Below are positions 17,381 through 26,901 of a stretch of DNA of 64,000 nt, in pieces. The DNA lies in the NCBI RefSeq assembly GCF_035989265.1, contig NZ_JAYKZX010000001.1:372001-436000 (forward strand). The letters run 5' to 3'. This stretch comes from Sphingobium sp. HWE2-09. GTDB lineage: Bacteria > Pseudomonadota > Alphaproteobacteria > Sphingomonadales > Sphingomonadaceae. The position numbers were made by a program, and so were the translations under genes. The stretch's first letter is position 1. The number at the start of each line of letters is the position of its first letter. A model generated the notes under the pieces. That model worked only from the letters and a program-made list of their open reading frames with translations, was not told where the DNA came from and made no database searches.

Positions 17381-17702
17381 TGCCGGGCCCTGCGGCGTAA
17401 GAACTCCCCATCGCAACGTAAATTGACGCTGGCACGATCGGACTGACGTGCGTGGAGCCCGGCGTAGCACGGGCGGCGGTGCTCAACACAATGAGCAAGC
17501 AACCGAAACGCCATTTCAAATCGCGGAAGTCACAGTCCTTCCGATGCCGTGCACCCACTGCTGGGTTCACGAATGGCCTACCAGCGGGCCTGCATCGTTG
17601 AAGATTGAATTTCCGAATGGCCGAAGTGCGATAGTGATCGAACTGGACGAATAGCTGTTATCGGGAACCCAGCTCGTTGGCGCGAGCTTCCGCAAAGGGG
17701 GC
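17381..17702. other. Intergenic stretch before IS66
   Basis: No supported gene. A frame ending at 17654 (with PMPCTHCWVHEW) has no recognised family or ribosome-binding site. The stretch may contain debris of whatever the IS66 and earlier rearrangements interrupted. Confidence 0.3.
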
Positions 17703-17745
17703 TGCCAACCGTAACCATCCGGTGAAAGCCGCGAGGTAGCTTTGA

Positions 17746-19389
17746 TCAGGTGGCGATCGAGCGCCTTGCTGGCAGCCATTTCCAAGGCAGCAGCTCGTCG
17801 AGTTGGCGGGCCGGATGCTCGGCGATGCGGGCGAGCACATCCGCGAGCCAGGCCTGCGGATCGACGTCGTTGAGGCGAGCAGTCTGGATCAGGGTGTAGA
17901 GGATGGCCGCGCGCTGGCCGCCGCGATCGGATCCGCAGAACAGCCAGGCCTTGCGGCCTAGTGGCACGCAGCGCAGCGCACGTTCTGCCGTGTTGTTGGT
18001 CAGACAGACCCTCCCGTCGGTGAGGAAGTGGGCGAAGGCATCCCAACGCCGCAGCATGTAATTGATGGCTTTGGCGAGATCGTGGTTGCGCGACAGCCTG
18101 GCGAGCTGGCTGGTCAGCCAGGCGTGGAGCTCAGCCATCAGGGGCGCGCTCAATCGGCGGCGTACGGCGAGGCGCTCGTCGGCGTCCTGGCCGTTGATGC
18201 CGCGCTCGATATCGAACAGCGCATCGATCCGCTGCACGGCCTCAAGCGCGATCGGGTAGATCATGCCGGTATGATCGCCGCGTCTCTTTTTGCGGGCTGC
18301 GCTGGCGACGTCGGCCAGCTCGAAGAACTTGCGCCGCGCGTGAGCAAAGCAGCCGGCCTCATGCACAGGCGCAGGCAAGCGACCGGGAGCATAGAGCTCG
18401 CCATAACCGCCATAGGCGTCAGCTTGCAGGATGCCTGACCAGGATGCGAGATGCGCCCTTGGATGTTCGCCGCGCCGATCACGCGAGTAGTGGAACAGAG
18501 CCGCGGGCGGATCGGCGCCGGCGAACGGCCGATCATCGCGCACGTAGACCCACAATCGAGCCGTATCGGTCTTCACCTTGGCCATGACCGGCACGGTTGT
18601 ATCGTCGCCATGCAATCGCTCGGCGGCGAGGACGTGTGCCTCGATGAGCCGATAGATCGGCATCAGCGCTAAGGCGGCGGCACCGACCTGGTCGGCAAGC
18701 GTCGAGGTGCTCAGCGGCACGCCCTCGCGGGCGAAGCGCTCGGCCTGGCGGTTGAGGGGCTGGTGCTGTCCATACTTCTCGAACAGCAGCATGGCGAGGA
18801 AGCTGGGACCAGCCCAGCCACGCGGCACAACGTGGAACGGTGCCGGCGGCTGCGTGATCGTCTCGCAGTCCCGGCAGGAGAACTTCTCGCGCACGGTCTG
18901 GATGACCTTCCAGGCGCGTGGGATCACCTCGAGCGTCTCGGTGACGTCCTCGCCGAGCTTCGACAGCCGGCTGCTGCCACAGGCCGGGCAAGAGCACGGA
19001 GCCGGCACGACGACCCGCTCGCGCGGCAGGTGTTCGGGAAACGGCTTCCTGGCCGGCCGCTTGCGTTCGAAGGCGGTGACGGTCGCAGTCTTCTTGGCCG
19101 CGACCTCGGCAGCAAGGTCATCCTCGGCCGCGTCGGCCTCGAGATCTTCGAGCTGCAGCTCCATCTGGTCGAGCAGCCGCCGGGTCCGCTCGGCGCTGGC
19201 GCCGTACTGCTCACGCCTGAGCTTGGCGATCTGCAGCTTGAGGTGCGCGATCACCGCCTCGGTGGCGCTCTCCCGAGCATGGGCATTGGCGAGCTTGGCC
19301 TCGGCCTCATTGGCCCGCTGGGTGGCGCTCGCCAGCAGCGCCTTGAGCGCTTCGATATCGTCAGGAGAGGACGAAACGGCGGCTTCCAT
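17746..19389 (-). CDS. tnpC: IS66 transposase TnpC
   Basis: 547 residues. An N-terminal coiled-coil/leucine-rich part (LKALLASATQRANEAEAKLA, KLRREQYGASAERTRRLLDQ) precedes an acidic linker, a zinc-finger-like segment (CSCPACGSSRLSKLGEDVTE), and the DDE catalytic region (LHGDDTTVPV, LQADAYGGY, NNTAERALR). It ends with the IS66 C-terminal domain (ILYTLIQTARLNDVDPQAWL). It carries out cut and joining of the element together with TnpA/TnpB. Length is normal. Confidence 0.95.
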   Translation of the reverse strand: MEAAVSSSPDDIEALKALLASATQRANEAEAKLANAHARESATEAVIAHLKLQIAKLRREQYGASAERTRRLLDQMELQLEDLEADAAEDDLAAEVAAKKTATVTAFERKRPARKPFPEHLPRERVVVPAPCSCPACGSSRLSKLGEDVTETLEVIPRAWKVIQTVREKFSCRDCETITQPPAPFHVVPRGWAGPSFLAMLLFEKYGQHQPLNRQAERFAREGVPLSTSTLADQVGAAALALMPIYRLIEAHVLAAERLHGDDTTVPVMAKVKTDTARLWVYVRDDRPFAGADPPAALFHYSRDRRGEHPRAHLASWSGILQADAYGGYGELYAPGRLPAPVHEAGCFAHARRKFFELADVASAARKKRRGDHTGMIYPIALEAVQRIDALFDIERGINGQDADERLAVRRRLSAPLMAELHAWLTSQLARLSRNHDLAKAINYMLRRWDAFAHFLTDGRVCLTNNTAERALRCVPLGRKAWLFCGSDRGGQRAAILYTLIQTARLNDVDPQAWLADVLARIAEHPARQLDELLPWKWLPARRSIAT

Positions 19390-19461
19390 GACCGCGATGG
19401 AATCATAGAAACCCGCCCGAATGAAGCGGAAAATGCGAGAAGGACGAAGAAAACAAACGCC

Positions 19462-19803
19462 CTATCCGGCGCTCTGCGGACGCCAGGAATACTGCGGGTT
19501 ACGCCAGTCGATCCCGTCGAGCAGGCAGGCCAGTTGCGAGGCTGTCAGCGACACCATCCCGTCCTTGGCCGACGGCCAGACGAACCGCCCCTTCTCGAGC
19601 CGCTTGGCGTAGAGCGACATGCCGATACCATCGTGCCAAATGAGCTTCACCAAAGAGCCAGCCCGCCCGCGGAACACGAACAGGTCGCCGCCATGGGGAT
19701 CGCGCTTGAGGCCCTGCTGGACCAGCAAGGCCAGCCCTTGCATCCCCTTCCTCATATCCGTGTGCCCCATCGCGATCCACACGCGGGCGCCCGAAGGGAT
19801 CAT
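19462..19803 (-). CDS. tnpB: IS66 accessory protein TnpB
   Basis: 113 residues of the IS66 Orf2 family: WIAMGHTDMRKGMQGLALLV, DLFVFRGRAGSLVKLIWHDG, RFVWPSAKDGMVSLTASQLA, LLDGIDWRNPQ. Its start overlaps the tnpA stop by four bases, so the two are coupled. Its role in transposition is required in studied IS66 elements but mechanistically unclear. Confidence 0.93.
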   Translation of the reverse strand: MIPSGARVWIAMGHTDMRKGMQGLALLVQQGLKRDPHGGDLFVFRGRAGSLVKLIWHDGIGMSLYAKRLEKGRFVWPSAKDGMVSLTASQLACLLDGIDWRNPQYSWRPQSAG

Positions 19804-20168
19804 CGCAACGCCTTCAACGCCGCGGCCACGAGCACCGGCGATGCCGAGGCAAAAATGCTGATCCGCTTGCCGCGTGCCAGGTCGATGACGATCGCCGGCT
19901 GCAGTTCGGAAGGAGCGACGTCCAAATCCTCGATCATCACGGCCGCTGCGAAACCGGGAGCGGCCAAATCGCCTGGTTCGGGCTCGACGACAGCATCGCG
20001 CAGCTTACGCCGCCACGTGTAGACCAGTGCGGTCGACACATCATGCCGCCGTGCCACTTCGGCGACGCAGGCCCCCGGCGCGAAGGCCTCGTTCAGGATC
20101 TCCTGCCGTTCCTCGTCGTTCCAACGGCGACGCCGCTCCGGCCCGGAAAACACCGTGATCTGACCCAT
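19800..20168 (-). CDS. tnpA: IS66 accessory protein TnpA
   Basis: 122 residues with a helix-turn-helix of the transposase_8/IS3-OrfA type (RRRRWNDEERQEILNEAFAP, CVAEVARRHDVSTALVYTWR) followed by a less conserved tail (KRISIFASASPVLVAAALKA). First gene of the element, 85 bp inside its right end. Probably DNA-binding. Confidence 0.92.
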   Translation of the reverse strand: MGQITVFSGPERRRRWNDEERQEILNEAFAPGACVAEVARRHDVSTALVYTWRRKLRDAVVEPEPGDLAAPGFAAAVMIEDLDVAPSELQPAIVIDLARGKRISIFASASPVLVAAALKALR

Positions 20169-20809
20169 CCACCGCTCCTAAGCGCACTCTTAAGAGCGCA
20201 CTTAAGACCGCTCGCTCACCTCATCGGCAAGGCGGGCCTCGCCGGATGGGTACTGCCAACCGGAAGGAAATCTTCTCTGTCGGTCATGCGCTAAACCGTA
20301 AGCGCTGTTTCCCACTTTCAATTACCCACAAATGTTGCGGCTGACGTTAGCACCGATTTTGATGTCCATCAGGCGAGACCATCCTCTCCAGATGACGATG
20401 TTGCCAGGCGGCGGATCATGGGCTCGCGCAAGATAGCCTCCGAGCCGGGCGATTTGGGTTAGATAGTCGGAAAGGGTTCTGCCTGGCGGTTCATTCTTTC
20501 GGGAAGCTGCGAGGCGGTCGATCAGGGTAATTTCGACATCGGTCAGGATCAGCCGAGGCGATGCGTCAGGAGCAGCGCGATTGATCATGGTCATCCAAAA
20601 CAGGCGCCATGACAGAATGCAGAATATGGCGATCAGATTGGCGAGGCGTTCGGCGGTCCGCAGCCGCGCATCTTCGGCTCGGCAGCCAGATTTGAGTATC
20701 TTGTGGAAGAGTTCGATCTTCCAACGCTGAGCATACCAGTCGAGCTTTTCGATGGCTTCGTCAGGCGTCGTGAACCGCGCCGGATTTGCCGGAGGCGTTG
20801 GGTTGTGAG

Positions 20810-21715
20810 TCACGCTGCCATATCGATGTTGTCCGCGGCAGCATAATATTGATCTTCGGCTTCGGCAGGCGGGATGTTGCCGATAGGCTCCAGCAGCCGG
20901 CGATTGTTGAACCAGTCGACCCATTCGAGCGTGGCATACTCGACCGCTTCGAAGCTGCGCCACGGTCCTCGCCGGTGGATCACCTCGGCTTTGTAAAGGC
21001 CGTTGATCGTCTCAGCCAAAGCATTGTCGTAGCTGTCGCCGACGCTGCCGACAGACGGCTCGATCCCGGCTTCGGCGAGGCGCTCGGTGTATTTGATGGA
21101 CACGTATTGCGACCCGCGGTCGCTATGATGGATGAGGCCGCCCCGATGGGCCGGCCGTCGATCATAAAGCGCCTGTTCCAGCGCATCGAGGACGAAGCTT
21201 GCGTGCGCTGTCCTGCTGGCTCGCCAGCCTACAATCCGCCTGGCGTAGGTATCGATGATGAAAGCGACGTAAACGAAGCCGGCCCAGGTCGCGACATAGG
21301 TAAAGTCGGATACCCACAGCATGTTCGGCGCTGGCGCGTAGAACCTGCGGTTAACGTGATCGAGCGGGCAAGCTGCTGCCTTGTCGCTGATGGTCGTGCG
21401 CACTGGCTTGCCCCGGATCACTCCGGCCAAGCCCATCTCGCGCATCAGCCGGGCGACCGTACAGCGGGCGACGGGCACGCCCTCCCGCATCATCTGCCGC
21501 CACACCTTGCGCACGCCGTAGACCGCGAAGTTCTCGGCGAACACGCGCGCGATCTCCGGCTTGAGGGCCGCATCCCGCCGCGCCCGCGCCGACAAGCGTG
21601 TCGGATCCTGTCGCTGCGCGACGCGCTCGTGATAAGTGGATGGGGCGATCGGCAGGACGCGGCAGATCGGCTCGACCCCATAGGCATCGCGGTGATCGTC
21701 AATGAACGCAATCAT
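20810..21715 (-). CDS. IS3-family transposase OrfB
   Basis: 301 residues with the HTH_21 segment ([10 protein letters not shown]) and a complete rve/DDE integrase core: the first Asp in [13 protein letters not shown], the second in [13 protein letters not shown], the Glu in [14 protein letters not shown]. It is normally produced as an OrfAB fusion by -1 frameshifting; orfA ends in overlap with its start at 21712-21715, in the frame relation expected. Confidence 0.93.
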   Translation of the reverse strand: MIAFIDDHRDAYGVEPICRVLPIAPSTYHERVAQRQDPTRLSARARRDAALKPEIARVFAENFAVYGVRKVWRQMMREGVPVARCTVARLMREMGLAGVIRGKPVRTTISDKAAACPLDHVNRRFYAPAPNMLWVSDFTYVATWAGFVYVAFIIDTYARRIVGWRASRTAHASFVLDALEQALYDRRPAHRGGLIHHSDRGSQYVSIKYTERLAEAGIEPSVGSVGDSYDNALAETINGLYKAEVIHRRGPWRSFEAVEYATLEWVDWFNNRRLLEPIGNIPPAEAEDQYYAAADNIDMAA

Positions 21716-22038
21716 CGCCGAAACGGGCGGTCGAGCTCCGCCTGAGCAAAATATGCCGATGCCTTGCGGAGAATCTCATTGGCCTGCCGCAGTTCGCGAA
21801 CCTCGCGCTCCAGCGCCTTCACCCTGTCGGCAATTTCGGCTGGGACACCCGCCCGCTTACCGCTGTCGACCTCAGCCTTCTTCACCCACTCATGCAGCGT
21901 CGGCGGTGAGCAGCCGATCTTCTCGGCAATCGATACCACCGCGGCCCAGCGCGATGGGTAATCCCGCTCGTGATCCAGCACCATCCGGATCGCTCGCTCG
22001 CGTACTTCCGGCGCAAATTTGTTCGTCGTCTTGCTCAT
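21712..22038 (-). CDS. IS3-family transposase OrfA
   Basis: 108 residues: helix-turn-helix ([40 protein letters not shown]) and a leucine-zipper-like C-terminal helix ([20 protein letters not shown]). It binds the element's ends and, through frameshifting near its 3' end, supplies the N-terminus of OrfAB. Confidence 0.92.
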   Translation of the reverse strand: MSKTTNKFAPEVRERAIRMVLDHERDYPSRWAAVVSIAEKIGCSPPTLHEWVKKAEVDSGKRAGVPAEIADRVKALEREVRELRQANEILRKASAYFAQAELDRPFRR

Positions 22039-23174
22039 ATCGGCTCCATCTACTCAAGAGTTGGAGCCTCCGACAAACCCGGCGCGGTTCATCGTTACCG
22101 GCAGATCGGTGATGAGCCGCCAGTCGATTGGGGGGCGCCCTTCAGGCGTTCCACTCTCACGGGCATGCAAGATGGTCAGGCTGAGGGAAGGATAGCGCTT
22201 TTGCTTTCCGATCGGCGGCAAAACTTGGATGCGCCTATAGCGCAGTTCGATGTCGGCATGATCGTCTTTGCCAATGGTGATCCGATGCGTGCCTTGCACG
22301 GTGGTTTCGCTCATTTCGTCGGCGATCGTATGGCCACCGTCGCCAGCCAGACGATCGACACAGGTGCGGACCAAGAAATGCGTGCCGAGCATCTGTGTTT
22401 CGCAGAAAAACTCGTAAATGTCGTTCTCCCGATCGCCAATATGAACCAGTCGCTCTGGATCGCCCAGCAGGGTGGTCGATTGACGCATATTCTCGAGCCA
22501 GCGGTAGCTCTCCTTCTCCTCGATCGGTACGCGCGTGGGATTGATCCGCCGCTTCAACGCGTTGGCACCCTTGAACTTGGTACGGGTCCAGAATTTCGCC
22601 GCTGTCAGACCCAGTGGCAATCCCTCAGTCGTGATCGCAAGGCTGGAGTGCATGAGCAGGCCGCAGACCGTATGAAGCCGAAGCCGACCATTCTCATCAC
22701 GCCGGCTCGGCGCAAGCCCGATGGCGCCAATCGTTTCAGGATTGCGCCTTTGATAGGAGAATTCGGTGGTGTCCTGTAAAACTAGGATGAACCCCTCAAG
22801 CGCCGTCGCTCGTGCCCGTGTCGCCTGGAAATGCCCGGCAAGTATGTCTCCCTCGTTTACCGAGCCATTAGACAAAAAACGGTAGGCCGCCTTGGTATTG
22901 GCCCAGTCTTGGCACGCCATCGGTATCGGTGCGCCAATCGCTCCTGACATCTGCTTAAGCATCGTTCGAAGCCGTTCGCCCAATCGCTTATCACGAAAGG
23001 CGGCGGGATCGACTTCCCCGTCAGCCCATCCTGCCGCATCGAAAACGGATGTCTCCACGTTGCACCCCGCCAACCGCTTCAGGTGCCAGGGAATGAATCA
23101 TGCTTGATTCCAGGCGAGCAATGCTCATGCGGCCAACGGAATCACGCTCGCGACCACTTGTGGGTAATTGAAAG

Positions 23175-23183
23175 GATTAATCC
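23175..23183. repeat. Split target duplication, inner half
   Basis: GATTAATCC immediately after the terminal repeat of IS copy 1. Its reverse complement is found immediately after copy 2 at 53219-53227; see the inverted block entry. Confidence 0.75.
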
Positions 23184-23210
23184 AGCCACTGAAGGTCTGA
23201 TCGTGGACGG

Positions 23211-23660
23211 CTACGAAGGCCCATGTTCAATCTGCACTTCGCCTTCTTCTTCCCCATCCCAGTAATGCACATTTTTTGCATGCACTTGGATAAGCACCAG
23301 CCCCGGCGTATCCACGCCTTGCTCGAACCAGTGATCCAGATCTTTGGACCAATGCTCGGCAAATGCGCCCTTGTCGCGGATGAGCTCGGCCTGGCCCTCG
23401 ATGGCAATGAAGAAAGGGCGGACACCGAAAATGCCGGCTTTACCCTGGAAACTGAGACCCACTTGCGAGTCTCGTTCGATGTCGGCCACCATCTGCGTGT
23501 CTTGCCTCGTGAAGAACCAGCTATTGCCATCATAATCGACCTCGCGATTATTGCTCATCGGCCGAGCGCCAATCGCTCCGCCTGGGCTGTGCGTGGATAA
23601 CATCGTGAAATCGATGTCCTTCATTTTCTCGGCGAGATCGCTCAAGTTCCTCTTCGACAT
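23211..23660 (-). CDS. Pyridoxamine-5'-phosphate-oxidase-fold protein, general stress type
   Basis: 149 residues of the COG3871 group (split-barrel flavin fold): DLAEKMKDIDFTMLSTHSPG, GARPMSNNREVDYDGNSWFF, MVADIERDSQVGLSFQG, FIAIEGQAELIRDKGAFAEH. Family members bind FMN or F420 in the cytoplasm and are induced by general stress; substrates are mostly unknown. A one-mismatch EcfG promoter (GGACC-N16-CGTT) lies 31 bp upstream, in keeping with stress control. Confidence 0.85.
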   Translation of the reverse strand: MSKRNLSDLAEKMKDIDFTMLSTHSPGGAIGARPMSNNREVDYDGNSWFFTRQDTQMVADIERDSQVGLSFQGKAGIFGVRPFFIAIEGQAELIRDKGAFAEHWSKDLDHWFEQGVDTPGLVLIQVHAKNVHYWDGEEEGEVQIEHGPS

Positions 23661-23690
23661 TCGGGGCTCTCCTGCTTGGCTCGCCCTTTA

Positions 23691-23715
23691 AACGTGTACC
23701 GTTTGTAATCGGTCC
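23691..23715 (-). promoter_or_regulatory. EcfG-type promoter with one mismatch (PPOX gene)
   Basis: On the minus strand GGACC, 16 bases, CGTT, 31 bp before the start at 23660. The sphingomonad/alphaproteobacterial EcfG consensus is GGAAC-N16/17-CGTT, so one of nine positions differs. Confidence 0.5.
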
Positions 23716-24028
23716 CGGAGACTCTTTGTTAAATTGCTTTCCCCCTTCGCCATTGGAATGCCTAGCGTAGGGTCGCGCGACAACGGGTAAAATATAGTGA
23801 AGGCTAGGTGTCATCGCGTTCGACCGTTGCTTGCCAGCAACGGTTGTCACGTCCGTCGCCTATGGCTGACGGCGGTTACTAACGACGCAAATTTCGGCAC
23901 TGAAAGATTGGATGGCGCGACATCGGTGCCGTGAAGCACCGCATAATTGATCCCGATCAAGACGTTTTTCTGGGAACGACACCACCCCTTCCGGTCTTTT
24001 AATGCCAAGCAAATCGGAAGGTAATCTC

Positions 24029-24916
24029 GTGGCTACTCAGCTCGAACATAGCGGTTCGCAATTTCTGCGCCAGGAATTTCAGGAAGAACTTAGTAGGTGG
24101 AACAAGCAGCGGCTCGCGCCGGCATTCCCCACGGAGGCGACAGCCGCGCAATTCATTAATGACCGTAATATGCTCCGGCTGGAGCATGCATTTGTCGAGG
24201 AGTTGCGCGCGCTTGTCGTAGAGGAGGCTTCTGAAGCACCCACCACGCCTGATGCGTTTGTCGCCTGGTTCGAGGATCTGAAAGCGACCGGACCTGGGCA
24301 ACATGATCGCCTTTTCCCATGGCTGGCGGACCAGGCCGACAGAGACGAACTACGTTGGTTCCTGTCGCAGGAAGCCGCGGGTGAGGCAGGGTTCGATGAT
24401 CTTGTAGCACTGACGCAGGTCAAACTGCCCGCTCGGGCGAAGCTTGAGCTTGCCCGCAACTATTGGGACGAGATGGGACGCGGAAATCCTAAGGGGATGC
24501 ATGGTCCTATGCTCAATCAGCTAGTCGACATTCTCGACCTCGATACGCAGATTGAACACACGGTTTGGGAAAGCCTCGCGCTTGCCAACGCCATGACGGC
24601 CATGGCCACATCGCGAAGCTATGCCTGGCATAGCGTCGGCGCTCTTGGCGTCATTGAGCTGACCGCGCCTGATCGCTCGGCGCATACGGCGAAAGCCTTG
24701 CGACGGATCGGATTGAGTGAATCCGAGCGGCGTTACTTCGATCTGCACGCCGTTCTTGACATCAAGCATAGCCGGGACTGGAACGATGAAGCGATCCGAC
24801 CGCTCGTCGAGGAAGACCCGCGTCGTGCGACAGCAATGGCAGAAGGTGCGCTTATCCGGCTTCATTGTGGGGCCCGATGTTTTGAGAGATATCGCGCGCA
24901 TCTGGGGCTGGAGTGA
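24029..24916 (+). CDS. Iron-containing redox enzyme family protein (haem-oxygenase-like fold)
   Basis: About 295 residues from GTG 24029, which has GGAAGG 8 bp before it; ATG 24002 is also in frame but lacks a ribosome-binding site. It resembles the haem-oxygenase-like di-iron proteins (PF14518 type): FRQEFQEELSRWN-like start, LRLEHAFVEELRALVVEEA, EAAGEAGFDDLVALTQ, YWDEMGRGNPKGMHGPMLNQ, LDIKHSRDWNDEAIRPL. The Glu and His residues in those helices are likely metal ligands. Such enzymes oxidise small or fatty-acid-like substrates; the substrate here is unknown. A response regulator gene follows after 4 bp, suggesting a joint role in stress signalling. Confidence 0.78.
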   Translation: MATQLEHSGSQFLRQEFQEELSRWNKQRLAPAFPTEATAAQFINDRNMLRLEHAFVEELRALVVEEASEAPTTPDAFVAWFEDLKATGPGQHDRLFPWLADQADRDELRWFLSQEAAGEAGFDDLVALTQVKLPARAKLELARNYWDEMGRGNPKGMHGPMLNQLVDILDLDTQIEHTVWESLALANAMTAMATSRSYAWHSVGALGVIELTAPDRSAHTAKALRRIGLSESERRYFDLHAVLDIKHSRDWNDEAIRPLVEEDPRRATAMAEGALIRLHCGARCFERYRAHLGLE

Positions 24917-24920
24917 GACG

Positions 24921-25268
24921 ATGGTACGCCCCATATTGCTAGTTGAAGACGACCCGGACGTTGCCGCTTTGATCTCCGACATGCTGGAGAGGGCTGACTA
25001 TGTCGTCGATGGCCCTTATGCCACGTTGTCCGATGGTATGGAGGCACTTGCCAAATCGATGCCAGCGGCAGCCGTACTGGACATTCGCCTCAGGCGTGGG
25101 GACATTGACCTGCTGGCCGATGATCTGGACCTGTATGATATTCCCTACCTGTTTTGCTCGGGCGCATTTGATCATCCGGTTGTCAAGCGGCATCCCGACG
25201 CCCCGCTGGTCCTTAAACCCGCGCTGGGACGACGCCTGATATCAACTCTTCAGTCGATGTTGCACTGA
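24921..25268 (+). CDS. Stand-alone response regulator receiver protein
   Basis: 115 residues, one REC domain and nothing else. The acidic pair is Asp10/Asp11 (LLVEDDPDV), the phosphoacceptor Asp54 (AVLDIRLRRGD), the Ser in FCSGAF and the Lys in LVLKPALG complete the set. Start ATG 24921 follows GGAGTGAG, 4 bp after the upstream stop. Lacking an output domain, it probably works as a phosphate sink or by protein contact, possibly with the PAS kinase at 33297 in the same island. Confidence 0.85.
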   Translation: MVRPILLVEDDPDVAALISDMLERADYVVDGPYATLSDGMEALAKSMPAAAVLDIRLRRGDIDLLADDLDLYDIPYLFCSGAFDHPVVKRHPDAPLVLKPALGRRLISTLQSMLH

Positions 25269-25471
25269 AGCTCGCGGAAGGTAGGGCTCATTGGAAGCGC
25301 AATGTTATGGGCATCTGACAGAATTCTCCGCATTTGCGCTTCATCGAGCACCGCTTGTTGAAAGTCTGACAGGTGCTGATCGGCAGTAATTCCGTTCAGT
25401 ATGTCGATGAGTTCCTTATCCGTCATGAAGCCTACGCGCGCGGCGCTCACGATAGGATCTGCAAACGACAT
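25250..25471 (-). CDS. Small hypothetical protein
   Basis: 73 residues from ATG 25471 (AAGGTAGG in front); the frame opens 28 codons earlier. Not recognised. It looks mainly helical and acidic (MTDKELIDILNGITADQHLS, FQQAVLDEAQMRRILSDAHN), like an effector or adaptor. Its end overlaps the response regulator gene tail to tail by 19 bp. Confidence 0.5.
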   Translation of the reverse strand: MSFADPIVSAARVGFMTDKELIDILNGITADQHLSDFQQAVLDEAQMRRILSDAHNIALPMSPTFRELQCNID

Positions 25472-25689
25472 GGGGGCACCTACCTTCTCGCTTGAGCCGT
25501 AGCTTCGACTTACGCCGAAATGTCCCGTCGGATTTAATATGTCGGTAGAGATCAATTTTCACCCTAACGATCGACAATATACCCTTGATCCAGGCCGAGC
25601 AGTTGGGTTGGACCTGCGGACCACCAGGTACCAGTGGCAGGGGTTCCGCTCCATTTAAACGCAGGTCGCAGACCGGCTCTTAACCTCTG

Positions 25690-26901
25690 TCAGGCGACGG
25701 CGCGACCGCCTCCGGCGTCGATGATCTCGCAGAAATGCACATGCGCCTTTCCCTTGGCCTTGGATTGATAAAGGGCGCCGTCAGCACATTGCATTAGCCT
25801 GTCCAGATCCATTCCATGCACCGGAGCAAGCGCGATGCCGATACTGACGGAGATGCGCATCTCCGTGCCATTAATCTGATAGGGGTCGGAGAGCTGACGA
25901 ATGATGCGCCGGGCGAGAAGCTCCGCCTGGTCTTGATGTTGGACGCCCGGCTGAAGCACAACGAATTTGTCCCCGCCGAGCCTGCCGACCACATCGTCGC
26001 CTCGCACCGTAGCAACAAGGCGCTGTGCGACTTGCCCCAGCATTACATCGCCGACTGGATGTCCAAACTGATCATTGATGGCCTTGAACCCGTCCAGATC
26101 GAGATAATGGAGGGCAATTTGCTGATCGGGTCGACAAGATGTCGCTCGGGTCAGAAAAGATTCACGGACCAGAAGTCTGTTCGCAAGTCCGGTAAGTGGG
26201 TCATATCGTGCCAGCTTTCCCAAGTCATGTTTGGTGGTGAGATGCTCGACGGCCGATCAGTAGAGATGTCGGACGGACTCGATACTCATCACAGCAACTA
26301 CGAACAGTAACATCGCTTCCAGAGCGAAAAATTGCGCGTACAAAGCGCTCGGTCCCACAAGGATTGCGTGTATCAGCATCGCCAGCGAAACCGGTACTAC
26401 GCAGATCGTCTGGCTGACCAGGCATAACCTTGGTCTGCCCGCGTTGCGAGACACTATGCCAGCTCCGAAGGTGAAGGTGAGGCTGACGGTTGCAAGATGG
26501 TTAAGGGGCTGATGGGCTGAAAGCACCGATACATTAAGGGCTGCGATCAATGCTGCGCAACTATAGGTCAGCCAAGCATATCGCCTCTCCCATGTTCTGA
26601 GCGCCCCCAAGTCCTGTGCTATCCCGCCTGCACGATGATAGCCACGGATGATCATGAGGCGAATTACTGTGACCGCGCTTGCACAGCATACCATTGCTAG
26701 AACTTTGTCGTCCTGCCAGCTTAGGAAGACCAGAGTTCCCACCAAAGCGTAAAGGATGCCAAACCCCAGGATCGGTGCGCTCATCGAGAAGAGCGTTGCT
26801 ACCAGATCGCGATAGACCGCCTCCGGCAACAGCAGGTCTGCTCGCCCGCCAAAGATAGCTGGCGCCGACCGCCGGTCCGTCACGGATGCACGTCTCTCCA
26901 T
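25690..26901 (-). pseudogene. Membrane GGDEF protein split by an in-frame stop codon
   Basis: One 403-codon frame interrupted by TGA at 26257-26259. Upstream of the stop lie about six membrane helices (residues 35-210) ending MSIESVRHLY; downstream, in the same frame, the linker SAVEHLTTKHDLGKLARYDP leads into a GGDEF domain (LTGLANR, FKAINDQFGHPVGD, ADGALYQSKAKGK). The signature is GGDKF rather than GGDEF, losing a metal-binding/catalytic glutamate. It was probably a diguanylate cyclase or degenerate relative. The downstream half could be restarted at 26223 as a soluble protein, but activity would be doubtful. Confidence 0.8.

Larger units (their letters stand above)
17711..20253 (-). mobile_element. 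IS66-family element, complete, with 8-bp target duplication
   Basis: A 2543-bp element. Ends are GTAACCATCCGGTGA (17711 on) and, on the other strand, GTACCCATCCGGCGA (ending 20253). It is flanked by identical TGCCAACC at 17703-17710 and 20254-20261, the 8-bp duplication typical of IS66. It carries tnpA, tnpB and tnpC on the minus strand, all intact, so the copy is probably recent. Confidence 0.92.
20771..22091 (-). mobile_element. IS3-family element nested in copy 1, 3-bp target duplication
   Basis: A 1321-bp element with ends TGAACCGCGCCGGATTTGCC (20771 on) and, on the other strand, TGAACCGCGCCGGGTTTGTC (ending 22091). It is flanked by TCG at 20768-20770 and 22092-22094. The two-frame orfA/orfB organisation resembles the IS51-like group. 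Removal rebuilds the IS50-like transposase exactly. Confidence 0.92.
20322..23073 (-). pseudogene. IS50-like transposase, split by an IS3-family insertion
   Basis: Two pieces of one 475-residue transposase. The N-terminal part (23073 down to 22092) holds the first two acidic residues (VLQDTTEFSY and IGDRENDIYEFF); the C-terminal part (20770 down to 20322) holds the glutamate in WKIELFHKILKSG and the ARLGGYLAR segment. The interruption follows ITDLPVT. Shared regions encode the same protein as copy 2. Not expected to be active, although copy 2 could act on it in trans. Confidence 0.9.
20315..23174 (-). mobile_element. IS50/Tn5-like IS4-family element, copy 1, interrupted by an IS3 element
   Basis: Terminal repeats CTTTCAATTACCCACAA at 20315-20331 and, inverted, at 23158-23174. 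Subtracting the inserted IS3 element (1321 bp) and its 3-bp duplication leaves 1536 bp, the same length as copy 2 at 51683-53218, which lies in the opposite orientation. The outer flank on the left (TTCCCA) and the flank on the right (GATTAATCC) do not match each other, but the right flank matches copy 2's outer flank. Confidence 0.92.

Noticed and set aside
18763..20022. A 419-codon plus-strand frame inside IS66
   Set aside because: It lies opposite tnpC, tnpB and tnpA, crosses their boundaries and shows no domain.
24002..24028. Promoter-like GGAAC upstream of the iron enzyme gene (23974-23978)
   Set aside because: GGAAC is present but the sequence 16 bases later is GTCT, not CGTT; too weak to call an EcfG site.
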